Assembly: GCA_023443285.1 (NCBI GenBank) | Contig: JAEZVB010000002.1 | Coordinates: 62,001-126,000, forward strand | DNA length: 64,000 nt | From: Bacillota bacterium | GTDB taxonomy: Bacteria > Bacillota > Negativicutes > Sporomusales > Sporomusaceae | Reading direction: 5' to 3' | Part shown: in pieces, positions 1-7,197 of the stretch | Layout of the letters: each line of letters begins with the position of its first letter | How positions within the stretch are numbered: the first letter of the stretch is position 1 | The notes under the pieces: model-generated | Seen by the model: only the letters and a program-made list of their open reading frames with translations | The model's database searches: none | Told to the model about the DNA's origin: nothing | Position numbers and translations under genes: made by a program

Positions 1-650
1 CTGATCGTTGTTTTAATGTCATAACCTGCTGTTAGCTTAGACACAAACTTCATCATAACCATAGGACCAATAGCGATTACGTGGTCATAATTAGCACCGC
101 CGTCAATCAGTCCTTTTAGTACATCAGTTACAAGTCCCTTCCGACTGTAAGAACCGTCATCGGTAGTAACATACACTTGGGCACCAAGAGTCTTCATTTC
201 TTCTTCGAGAATTACATAATCTTTGGAGCGCGCACCGATGATAACATCAACCTCTACACCTTGCTGCTGTAGCCATTTAACCTGCGGATATACCGGTGCC
301 GCACCTACGCCGCCGGCAACAAAAACAAAGCGCTGCTGTTTTAATTCATCAATATCCTCATAAATAAATTCAGAGGCTTCGCCAAGCGGTCCGGCAAAAT
401 CAGTGAAATAATCACCAACATCATAATTGGCCATATCTATTGTCGATTGTCCTAATGCTTGAAATACAATGGTAACTGTTCCCTTGTCGGCATCAAAATC
501 ACAAACAGTTAAAGGAATTCGTTCGCCTTTGTCATTCATTTTGACGATAACAAACTGACCGGGTTTGGCTGATCTGGCTACCCGCGGCGCTTCTACATCC
601 ATTAAATAAATTTGTGGTGCTAACTTCCGTTTCGCGACTATTTTGTACAT
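1..650 (-). CDS. NfnA/SudB-type FAD/NAD-binding flavoprotein (C-terminus outside window)
   Basis: About 216 codons are visible; the rest lies left of the window. The protein opens MYKIVAKRKLAPQIYLM and has the KPGQFVIV segment of the ferredoxin reductase-like FAD-binding barrel (residues ~30-90), then an NAD(P)-binding domain with VAGGVGAAPVYPQ near residue 110. This is the layout of the small subunit of NADH-dependent ferredoxin:NADP oxidoreductase (NfnA) and sulfide dehydrogenase (SudB), which moves electrons between NADH, FAD and a C-terminal [2Fe-2S] cluster not visible here. The ATG follows AGGAGATG at good spacing. The large subunit gene would be expected just outside the left edge. A plain dihydroorotate dehydrogenase electron-transfer subunit is the main alternative. 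Confidence 0.82.
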   Translation of the reverse strand, partial: MYKIVAKRKLAPQIYLMDVEAPRVARSAKPGQFVIVKMNDKGERIPLTVCDFDADKGTVTIVFQALGQSTIDMANYDVGDYFTDFAGPLGEASEFIYEDIDELKQQRFVFVAGGVGAAPVYPQVKWLQQQGVEVDVIIGARSKDYVILEEEMKTLGAQVYVTTDDGSYSRKGLVTDVLKGLIDGGANYDHVIAIGPMVMMKFVSKLTAGYDIKTTI

Positions 651-695
651 CTAATCTTCATCTCCTGTTTCAACATTATGCGACAAAAATAAACA

Positions 696-711
696 TGAGA
701 ATTATATCACA
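696..711. promoter_or_regulatory. Weak Crp-type palindrome upstream of the Nfn-like gene
   Basis: TGAGAA-TTAT-ATCACA sits 46 bases upstream of the flavoprotein start. The right half matches perfectly, the left in four of six positions, relative to the TGTGAT-N4-ATCACA sites seen elsewhere in the window. It is the weakest of the set. Confidence 0.3.
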
Positions 712-747
712 AAACATTAGTTATGGAAACTAGAAAACTGTGCAATA

Positions 748-773
748 CGAAAAGCCGCGGACAATGCCGCGGC
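748..773 (-). terminator. Rho-independent terminator
   Basis: A seven-pair all-GC stem (GCCGCGG / CCGCGGC, loop of six) is followed on the minus strand by TTTTCG. It closes the 780-2446 operon before the separately transcribed Nfn-like gene. Confidence 0.65.
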
Positions 774-779
774 AAGAAG

Positions 780-1448
780 TTACACCCGGGTTATTTCATA
801 TCTGTTACTAGTATCACCTGTTTTTATGTCAGAGGTTTGGGTAAAGGCAAAACCAGGGTTCAGGATACTGACAAAGGCTGTCAGCCACTCATTATAGAGA
901 GTTTTCATCAACTTGTAGTCAGCGCCGGCGCGTTGCCAATTAGGCTCTTGCAAACACACTTCACTTTCCCATACCATTTTATCAGGTGTATTTTCTATAA
1001 CAGCGTCAACCTGATCGCAAGGCATGCCATTCAGATAGTAGTCGTTAATGGCTTTGTAGAGACCAGAGGCAGTCGAGGTTTCGTACTTACCCTCCGCATC
1101 GGCGTGGCGGGCGCACTCCGCGCCATGCTTGCTAAATGCTTTCCTGGCTACATCAACAGCAGCATCACCGCAGCTGTCAACAAGCGCCTGGATAAAGGCA
1201 GCTTCCCGGCTCTCGGCAACATTAATCTGCCGCTGCAACCAGCCGTGGATATTTCCCTGATCGATATGATCTGTCAAATCAGTGTCAGGCAGCGGCTCAC
1301 CATAGCTTTGCCAGGCCTGTGACCGTGCTTCTTCGGCAGTTCCGCCGCACAAGTTGTCAGCTCCTTCAAAGATTAATTGCTCACGTTTGATAACTAGGCG
1401 AATTTTATTATATAACCAGTAATGAATTGGCGCTAAAAAGGCACTCAT
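780..1448 (-). CDS. Uncharacterised soluble protein
   Basis: A 222-residue protein with no signal peptide or membrane segment, opening MSAFLAPIHYWLYNKI. It holds several scattered cysteines (CGGTAEEA, CGDAAVD, CARHADAE, MPCDQVD, EVCLQEP), not in an Fe-S ferredoxin pattern. The ATG has a strong AAAGGAGG site. It begins 29 bases after the siroheme reductase gene on the same strand and is very likely co-transcribed with it. I recall similar N-termini among uncharacterised proteins of anaerobic Firmicutes but cannot name a family. The C-terminal stretch ending in a GD dipeptide faintly recalls amino-thiazoline-carboxylate hydrolase-like proteins, which is too weak for a call. A role in sulfur or nitrogen redox chemistry is only a guess from context. 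Confidence 0.75.
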   Translation of the reverse strand: MSAFLAPIHYWLYNKIRLVIKREQLIFEGADNLCGGTAEEARSQAWQSYGEPLPDTDLTDHIDQGNIHGWLQRQINVAESREAAFIQALVDSCGDAAVDVARKAFSKHGAECARHADAEGKYETSTASGLYKAINDYYLNGMPCDQVDAVIENTPDKMVWESEVCLQEPNWQRAGADYKLMKTLYNEWLTAFVSILNPGFAFTQTSDIKTGDTSNRYEITRV

Positions 1449-1477
1449 ATTCTTTTCCTCCTTTAATTTTACTAACG

Positions 1478-2446
1478 TTAGCTATTGGTCGGAACCACTT
1501 TATTCAAAGCAGCTAAAAGTTCTGTTAGGTTTAGGCCATGAATCTCGGCAGCCTGTGTAACAGGTTCGCCGGCCGAAGACGGACAACCCAGGCAACCCAT
1601 ACCGAAAGATCTAAATACCGGGATGGTCTGCGGGTATACCCGGATAATGTCACTAATTACGCTGTCACCGGTAATAGCATCGCCAAACACTAGGTTACCT
1701 TCTGTCAACCCACCAGGTAGCGGAACAATTTTATCTCCCGCAACCGACTGTGACACGTTAGGCTCTGTTACAGCGCTTTTCTCACCATAATACTCTGCCA
1801 GCACATCGGTTTTGAACTTTTCTAAACCAATGCGCTCAATGAACTGACCGATCCGTTCAATGTCAGCATGCTTTTGGTAATAGCGCATAACAATATCAAT
1901 AATACGAAGTGTATCCTCATAGTTGAGTCCCTCAATCAGCTTATCAGCCAAGCGGGGATGTGAACCAGCGCTGCCGCCAACATAGACGTCCCAACCTTGA
2001 TCTGTACCAATGACACCGACATCCTTGACGAAGGTCTCCGCACAGGAGTTAGGACAACCTGATACACCCAGTTTAATGCGACTAGGCATCTCTTTTTTGA
2101 TATAGCGCTTGTCCAATTCTAAACCCAGTTTAATGCTATCTTGTTTGCCGCGTTTACAAAAGGCAATGCCTGGACAAATCTTGACACTGCGCACACAATT
2201 AGCAAAGCCCAATGCTGGCTGCATGCCAAGCTCTTCCCATATGCTTTCGATATCCTCGGCGGCAAGTCCGGTAATCATAATCCGCTGAGCGGAAGTCAAT
2301 TTCATGATCCCACCGTATTTTTTGGTAACATCCACATATTTTTGCATAACTTCAGGTTTGATAAAGCCACCGGGAAGGTGAGGGGTTATAGCATACGTGC
2401 GTTTTCCCTCCCGAATTTTTTGTAAGTTTGCTCCTTTTGGCAGCAT
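1478..2446 (-). CDS. Siroheme/[4Fe-4S] sulfite-nitrite reductase-like protein with C-terminal DUF1858
   Basis: A 322-residue protein. Residues 1-220 resemble a compact sulfite/nitrite reductase: the N-terminal half supplies the substrate-site fold, and Cys91-X5-Cys97 plus Cys131-X3-Cys135 (CPGIAFC, CPNSC) form the classic siroheme-linked [4Fe-4S] site. Residues ~255-322 form a DUF1858 domain with a conserved CLGCPS motif (Cys285, Cys288), found in many anaerobe redox proteins. The length is about half that of assimilatory enzymes, as for AsrC-like or low-molecular-weight sulfite reductases. The start has GAGGAGGTG. The electron donor is not identifiable from sequence. The promoter contains a perfect Crp-type palindrome. 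The substrate (sulfite or nitrite) cannot be decided. Confidence 0.85.
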   Translation of the reverse strand: MLPKGANLQKIREGKRTYAITPHLPGGFIKPEVMQKYVDVTKKYGGIMKLTSAQRIMITGLAAEDIESIWEELGMQPALGFANCVRSVKICPGIAFCKRGKQDSIKLGLELDKRYIKKEMPSRIKLGVSGCPNSCAETFVKDVGVIGTDQGWDVYVGGSAGSHPRLADKLIEGLNYEDTLRIIDIVMRYYQKHADIERIGQFIERIGLEKFKTDVLAEYYGEKSAVTEPNVSQSVAGDKIVPLPGGLTEGNLVFGDAITGDSVISDIIRVYPQTIPVFRSFGMGCLGCPSSAGEPVTQAAEIHGLNLTELLAALNKVVPTNS

Positions 2447-2542
2447 ACTGCCACCTCCTCATTTATTTGTGTTAGCTCATTTACCTTGAGTCCATTGTAT
2501 AACAAAAAATTCCTGCCTTCGTTAATACATGTCACACTTGCC

Positions 2543-2558
2543 TGTGATTCTCATCACA
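2543..2558. promoter_or_regulatory. Perfect Crp/Fnr-family palindrome TGTGAT-N4-ATCACA
   Basis: TGTGATTCTCATCACA is a perfect dyad between the divergent siroheme reductase and DUF1450 genes. It lies 97 bases upstream of the reductase start and 82 bases upstream of the DUF1450 start, so it could act on either. The half-site fits a Crp-like recognition helix better than the FNR half TTGAT. Confidence 0.65.
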
Positions 2559-2639
2559 ATATATTCGACCATCTTATACATAGTTTATCGTTATCGGGAC
2601 GAAACTAAACTTCGAAAAAGTTTGAGGAGGCAACTATCT

Positions 2640-2861
2640 ATGAATATTTTGCAGTTTTGCGAAAACAATCTAAAACATGAGGGCATGGAAGAACTTGTGG
2701 AAAAATGCCAGGCCGATTTTAAAGATACAGAGATATCAGTAGAACCCTGCTTGGGTGAATGCGGCGACTGTGCCGAGCTATATATTGCCAAAGTTAATGA
2801 TAGTTTAGTCACTGCCGATACTACCCATTATTTATATGAAGAGATAAAAAATCTGATGTAA
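2640..2861 (+). CDS. DUF1450 (YuzB-like) small cysteine protein
   Basis: A 73-residue protein. The real start is the ATG at 2640, behind GAGGAGG; upstream codons in the same frame lack a site. It carries a CEN motif near the N-terminus and a CLGECGDC cluster, the pattern of DUF1450 proteins such as Bacillus YuzB, which have a thioredoxin-like fold related to [2Fe-2S] ferredoxins. The function of the family is not known. It is divergent from the siroheme reductase gene and may share its regulatory palindrome, so a redox or sulfur role is a reasonable inference. A strong hairpin follows directly, so it forms a single-gene transcript. Confidence 0.85.
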   Translation: MNILQFCENNLKHEGMEELVEKCQADFKDTEISVEPCLGECGDCAELYIAKVNDSLVTADTTHYLYEEIKNLM

Positions 2862-2876
2862 TAGCAGGTAATGCAA

Positions 2877-2914
2877 ACGGGGCAGTGTTAACGAATTAGC
2901 ACTGCCCCGTTTTA
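2877..2914 (+). terminator. Rho-independent terminator
   Basis: An 11-pair stem (ACGGGGCAGTG / CACTGCCCCGT) with a 12-base loop runs into TTTTATTT on the plus strand. It ends the DUF1450 transcript and may also help end the convergent transporter transcript. Confidence 0.85.
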
Positions 2915-2936
2915 TTTCTATTAAGTTCGAGATCTA

Positions 2937-4340
2937 TTACTGCACAACCCCCAGCCATTTCCAGTAAGTTAATACCATCACACTCATGAAGGCTGCTGCC
3001 AAAATACTCATTACCGCACCTGTCTTAATAATTTCACCTGATGTAACATGACCTGTTCCGATGGCAATTGCATTAGGCATGTTGCTTACCGGCAAGAGAT
3101 ATTGATGCTGCATGTTCATTCCCATAATCAGTGCAAAAGGCAGCGGATCGGCACCAATGGCTACTGCATGAGCAATGATAATCGGGGTTAACGCAGTCGT
3201 TTTCGGCCCGCCTCCTGTGAAGAATATCTGAAGGGCTGTTACTATCCATATAAGCATAATCATCTGTGTGGAATGGGCTATTGTGCTAATAGGCCCGAAC
3301 ATAGTACCTGCCAGCCATTTGGCTGCTCCTGATGTTACGAGTGCTGTCCCCATTGACAAGCCGGCCCCATATAGGACAAAAATGTTCCAGGGCACTTTTT
3401 GCTGTGCTTCTTTCCAGCCCATGACGCCAGAACCCGGCCACAGTAATAAAATGACAGACACCATCCCCACCAGAACAACATTAACCTTGTGCATGGAATC
3501 AGTAGCCCATAAAGCCAAAGTGATTAAAAAAACAACCATGGTATACTTTTCTTGACTAGTGAATTTTCCTAACGCGTTAAGTTCATTACGTACATAGTCT
3601 TGCCCCTGCCCCAATGTTTTGACCTCAGGAGCCCACATTTTCTGCAGTATGAAAACTGATATTGCCGCAAGTATAAACGCAGGCGGCGCACCTATTTTAA
3701 ACCACTCTGCCCAAGAAATTGTTTGTTTCGTGGCTACTTCAATCAATCCGGTAGTAATGGGATTGCCAACATGAGCAGTTAGAATACCAATACTCATCAT
3801 TGTGCCACTCATGGCAACAATAAATAGCAATGCTTTAACGATATTGCTTTGTCCCTGTTTAGCCCCAAATGCTTGTCCTATTCCAACAATGATGGGTAGC
3901 ATTAATAGCGTTCTTGCCGTTATCGAAGGTACTAAAAAGCTTGTTACCAACATGACAAGAGCGACTGCCCAGTATACTTTGATGGCTGAACCTTTAGCTG
4001 AATTCACTAAAACCAAGGCAATTCTTTTGGATAACCCGGATTTCTCCATACACCCTGCCATAATGAAACCGATAACAATTAGCCAGACAGCGGTGTTAGA
4101 GTAACCACTAAAAGCGGCTCCTAACTTGGTTGCCCCTAAGGCTGCGAGTAAAAGCACAATAACAAGACCACTAATAGCATCCTCCATGGCCTGAGAGACC
4201 CAAACAATAATTGCGAAAACAGCTACGCCCATCGCTTTTTTCCCTTCCATAGAAAGGCCTTTAACTTCGGGCGTTAGCCAAACCACCCCAAATAAACAGG
4301 CAAAAGCAACTAAGAGATACAACCATTTCTGTTTGCTCAT
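2937..4340 (-). CDS. DASS/SLC13-family anion (di- or tricarboxylate) transporter
   Basis: A 467-residue inner-membrane protein with about 12 hydrophobic segments in two similar halves. It looks like the divalent anion:sodium symporter family (CitT, SdcS type), with family-like stretches such as SITARTLLMLPI and the late TGGGPKTTALTPI and LLPVSNMPNAIAIGTG segments that form the substrate and cation sites. The chosen ATG (MSKQKWLYLL) follows GAGGAGGGG; a longer upstream reading has no ribosome site. The substrate is probably a C4-dicarboxylate or citrate. Next upstream on the same strand is a LytS/LytTR pair ending in its own terminator. Such pairs often control adjacent carboxylate transporters, so that is its likely regulator. 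Confidence 0.85.
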   Translation of the reverse strand: MSKQKWLYLLVAFACLFGVVWLTPEVKGLSMEGKKAMGVAVFAIIVWVSQAMEDAISGLVIVLLLAALGATKLGAAFSGYSNTAVWLIVIGFIMAGCMEKSGLSKRIALVLVNSAKGSAIKVYWAVALVMLVTSFLVPSITARTLLMLPIIVGIGQAFGAKQGQSNIVKALLFIVAMSGTMMSIGILTAHVGNPITTGLIEVATKQTISWAEWFKIGAPPAFILAAISVFILQKMWAPEVKTLGQGQDYVRNELNALGKFTSQEKYTMVVFLITLALWATDSMHKVNVVLVGMVSVILLLWPGSGVMGWKEAQQKVPWNIFVLYGAGLSMGTALVTSGAAKWLAGTMFGPISTIAHSTQMIMLIWIVTALQIFFTGGGPKTTALTPIIIAHAVAIGADPLPFALIMGMNMQHQYLLPVSNMPNAIAIGTGHVTSGEIIKTGAVMSILAAAFMSVMVLTYWKWLGVVQ

Positions 4341-4464
4341 ACTTCCCCTCCTCATAAAAATAACGATTTTGAACCTCAACTTAATTTTAAATAATTCTGA
4401 TAAAATGGACTCTGTTATCTTGACCAACAACAAAAAAAAGCCTACCAGCGGATAATAGCAGCAA

Positions 4465-4488
4465 CAAAAAACCGCCTACCTAGGCGGC
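4465..4488 (-). terminator. Rho-independent terminator
   Basis: CCGCCTAGGTAGGCGG followed by TTTTTT on the minus strand, eight bases past the LytTR regulator stop. It separates the two-component operon from the transporter gene. Confidence 0.8.
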
Positions 4489-4495
4489 CTCCAAA

Positions 4496-5275
4496 TTACA
4501 ACTCAATATATTCCTTTAGCCTGGCAGCATACGCCCGACCGACTGGAACCTCAGTAGCCTTATCTCCTCCTGATTTTTGCAGTATCAAGAGATAGCCTTT
4601 GTTAAACCACGTAGCAATCTCTTTAATCTGATTGACATTCACAATAAAGTTCCGGTGGCAGCGCAAAAACCGTTCTGCCGGCAATTTGCCTTCAAACTCC
4701 TGCAGAGTAAGCTTAGTGCGATATACTTCGCCATCCAGAGTTTTAATATAAACCAGGCGATCTTTAGCATAAACAATCTCAATTTTATCGCTGCCGATAA
4801 TCTCCATGCGATCGCCCTTTTCTACGGAAAACTTGCGGTCACCGCTTACATTTGATAGCTTCTGCCCTTCCGCCCGCGGCCTTACGCTGGATCTGGCAAG
4901 CATTCGTTCAAACTTGCCCATAACTCGGGCAATATCGTTTTCATCATAGGGTTTCAAAATATAATCCATGGCATTTACGGAAAATGCGGTCAACGCATAT
5001 TCGTCATAGGCAGTGGCAAATACAATAGCAGGCGCTTCTTCCACGACCGTCAGTTTTTCAGCCACTTCCATTCCAGTCATTCCCGGCATCTGAATATCCA
5101 GAAAAACAATATCCGGCTTAGTAGCCTTTACTAAACCAAGCGCAGATTCTCCATCCTGCGCCACGCCGATAATAACAAGGTCAGGGTAGGCATCTAAGAG
5201 CAAGTCCTGCAATTCCTCAGCCATCAATTTTTCATCATCAGCAATAACAACCTTTACATCTTTCAGACGCGTCAT
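4496..5275 (-). CDS. LytTR-family response regulator
   Basis: A 259-residue regulator. The receiver (residues ~5-120) has the acidic pair Asp13-Asp14, phospho-acceptor Asp60 in VFLDIQMPG and Lys108 in LKPY. A LytTR DNA-binding domain fills residues ~150-259, with the family's FLRCHRNFIVN and VPVGRAYAARLK segments. Its ATG overlaps the kinase stop codon by one base (TAATG) behind GGAGGTG, so the two are translationally coupled. It would be phosphorylated by the LytS-like kinase and bind direct-repeat operators. The adjacent transporter is the obvious candidate target. An extended start 13 codons earlier is possible but has no site. Confidence 0.92.
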   Translation of the reverse strand: MTRLKDVKVVIADDEKLMAEELQDLLLDAYPDLVIIGVAQDGESALGLVKATKPDIVFLDIQMPGMTGMEVAEKLTVVEEAPAIVFATAYDEYALTAFSVNAMDYILKPYDENDIARVMGKFERMLARSSVRPRAEGQKLSNVSGDRKFSVEKGDRMEIIGSDKIEIVYAKDRLVYIKTLDGEVYRTKLTLQEFEGKLPAERFLRCHRNFIVNVNQIKEIATWFNKGYLLILQKSGGDKATEVPVGRAYAARLKEYIEL

Positions 5276-6978
5276 TAGTGCACCTCCTGCCAAGGTAAAC
5301 GAAGCGACACACATGTGCCCCCGTTTTCTTTACTCTCTATCAAAATACCATACTCATTGCCAAACAGCCGTTGAATCCGGGCATGTACATTACTGAGCCC
5401 AATGCCAATACCGCCGCTAAGCGGGGCATCTGACTGTACTTCCAGTATTTTGTCAAGATATTCTCTGCTCATACCTACACCGTTGTCTTGTACCGAAATA
5501 GAGACTGTCTCCCCTTCCCGCCGTACACGAATTTCAATGATACCACCTTCCCTTTTTGGGGAAAGGCCGTGTTTTACAGCGTTTTCGACAAGTACCTGGA
5601 TAGAAAAAACCGGTACTGCCTGGTTATAGGTTGTTGGATCAATGACAGTGACAATTTGGATACGCTCGCCAAACCGCGCTTGCTCTAAGCGGATATAGCT
5701 GTCGACAAATTCAATCTCTTCAGTAACAGTATTGACTTCTTTGCCTGGCCGGATGTGCCGCCTGATGATATCTGACAAATCCTTAATTAGCGCCCGGGCT
5801 TTCTCCGGATCTATCCGAATGATAGCTCTAATCGTACCTAAGGTGTTGAAAATAAAGTGCGGATGAATTTGCGCCCGCAGTGAGGTATATTCGGCCTGAG
5901 CCAACAGCACAGTCTTGGCCTCAAGCTCACCATGCAACAATTGCAACCCCAAAAAATCAGCAATACCCTGCACCAGCTCTGCTTCATAAGGAAGGATAAC
6001 ACCGGTACCGGTTTTATAGACTTTGATACTACCCTGAAAGCGGTTATTAATTAAGAGTGGTGCCTCAATTACCGCCGCAAGCGGACAGCCCTCAACCGGA
6101 CAGCCAATACTTTGCTTATCATTGGTAATCACAGTCTGCCTAATTTGCATCGTGCGTTTTGTTGCTGCGGTAATGAAAGGCTGTCCGACAATATGGTGGT
6201 CATCACCTTGACCGATAAAGGCCAGTATTTTATCATTATCGGTTACTGCCACAGCGTCTGCTTCAATCTCAGAATAGATGATTTCCGCCACAGTTTTAGC
6301 TGATTTTTCATGTAAACCGTTCCATAATACCCCATTGGTTTTTTGAATAACCCGCATTGCCTGTTGAGAAGCCCGTGCCTGAATCTTTTCCTGCTCAGTA
6401 TACACGTCACGAACAATATAGACAAATAACATGACACCCAGGCAATTGGCGATCGTTGTCGGAATGGCGATGACCCGTTCCAGTTCCCAGGCAGCTTCAT
6501 AGGAACTGGAAAAGGCCAAAATCATAAGCTTAAGAATAACTTCAGCACCAAATGCCGCTAGAAAAGCCGTTTTGATTCCTATATTCCGGACACCATACCT
6601 GGCATAAATCAACCCGCTGAGATAGCCTACCAAGATATTGGCCTCAACCGCCGGCAACACAGTATATCCCCCCATAAAATAACGGGGAATAGCGCCAATA
6701 ATACCTGCGCCCAAACCCACAATCGGCCCACCCAGTAACCCGCCGGCAACGGCACCAACAATCCGTGTGTTGGCCAATGCCCCCATAACCGGAATACTAA
6801 GATAGTTACCCAGCCCGGAAAAAAAGCCAAAAATACAGATTAATATCACTTTATCCCTTAGCCGATATTGCGACTGGCTAAGCGCCCGGCGAAACGGCGG
6901 CAGCTGGGTAGTCAAATAAGCCGCTACCCCCAAAACAGCAATGTTTTTTATTACATCATCCATCAGATTAAGATACAC
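5275..6978 (-). CDS. LytS-type membrane sensor histidine kinase (5TM-GAF-His_kinase)
   Basis: A 567-residue kinase. Residues 1-190 hold the 5TM-LYT sensor bundle with its typical NTRIVGAVAGGLLGGP stretch, 220-350 a GAF-like domain with a CPVEGC pair (Cys293, Cys298), and 355-560 the kinase core. The phospho-acceptor is His374 in IHPHFIFNTL, with N- and G-box sequence VENAVKHGL and DNGVGM. The best start is GTG at 6978, five bases after GGAGG; an ATG five codons later is too far from the site. LytS-type sensors detect small metabolites such as pyruvate or membrane state. The Cys pair in the GAF-like domain could bind metal or sense redox. It forms an operon with the LytTR regulator. Confidence 0.9.
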   Translation of the reverse strand: MYLNLMDDVIKNIAVLGVAAYLTTQLPPFRRALSQSQYRLRDKVILICIFGFFSGLGNYLSIPVMGALANTRIVGAVAGGLLGGPIVGLGAGIIGAIPRYFMGGYTVLPAVEANILVGYLSGLIYARYGVRNIGIKTAFLAAFGAEVILKLMILAFSSSYEAAWELERVIAIPTTIANCLGVMLFVYIVRDVYTEQEKIQARASQQAMRVIQKTNGVLWNGLHEKSAKTVAEIIYSEIEADAVAVTDNDKILAFIGQGDDHHIVGQPFITAATKRTMQIRQTVITNDKQSIGCPVEGCPLAAVIEAPLLINNRFQGSIKVYKTGTGVILPYEAELVQGIADFLGLQLLHGELEAKTVLLAQAEYTSLRAQIHPHFIFNTLGTIRAIIRIDPEKARALIKDLSDIIRRHIRPGKEVNTVTEEIEFVDSYIRLEQARFGERIQIVTVIDPTTYNQAVPVFSIQVLVENAVKHGLSPKREGGIIEIRVRREGETVSISVQDNGVGMSREYLDKILEVQSDAPLSGGIGIGLSNVHARIQRLFGNEYGILIESKENGGTCVSLRLPWQEVH

Positions 6979-7000
6979 GATATCCTCCCAGCTAGCACAA

Positions 7001-7014
7001 TTACTACGTAGTAA
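7001..7014. promoter_or_regulatory. Perfect 14-bp palindrome between divergent signalling operons
   Basis: TTACTACGTAGTAA is a perfect dyad 23 bases upstream of the LytS-type kinase start, in the space shared with the divergent 7TM kinase gene. It is a likely operator. No regulator is assigned. Confidence 0.45.
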
Positions 7015-7197
7015 TGCAAGAATTTTTTAATGTAATTATATCACAGCTCAACTTTAGTAATTAAGCAATAGTTCAACTTATGTTTTTTACGACAGTAAGA
7101 GTACCGCGAGGTGGGAAGGAAAAGCCGCCATTATTCGAGAATATTATAACAATACTATTTGTAGCAAAAACTGACTGCATTCGACGAAGGTGGTTTG

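Noticed and set aside
723..1322. 199-codon plus-strand frame opposite the unknown 780-1448 gene
   Set aside because: The minus-strand frame has a strong ribosome site and fits the operon; this one has neither.
7031..7045. TGTAAT-TAT-ATCACA as a Crp-type site
   Set aside because: The spacer is three instead of four bases and one half-site is altered, so it was left out of the set.
7048..7079. Repeated TCAACTT (25-base spacing) as a further LytTR-type site
   Set aside because: The spacing is 25, not 21, bases and the sequence does not match the ACCANTT pattern of the other sites.
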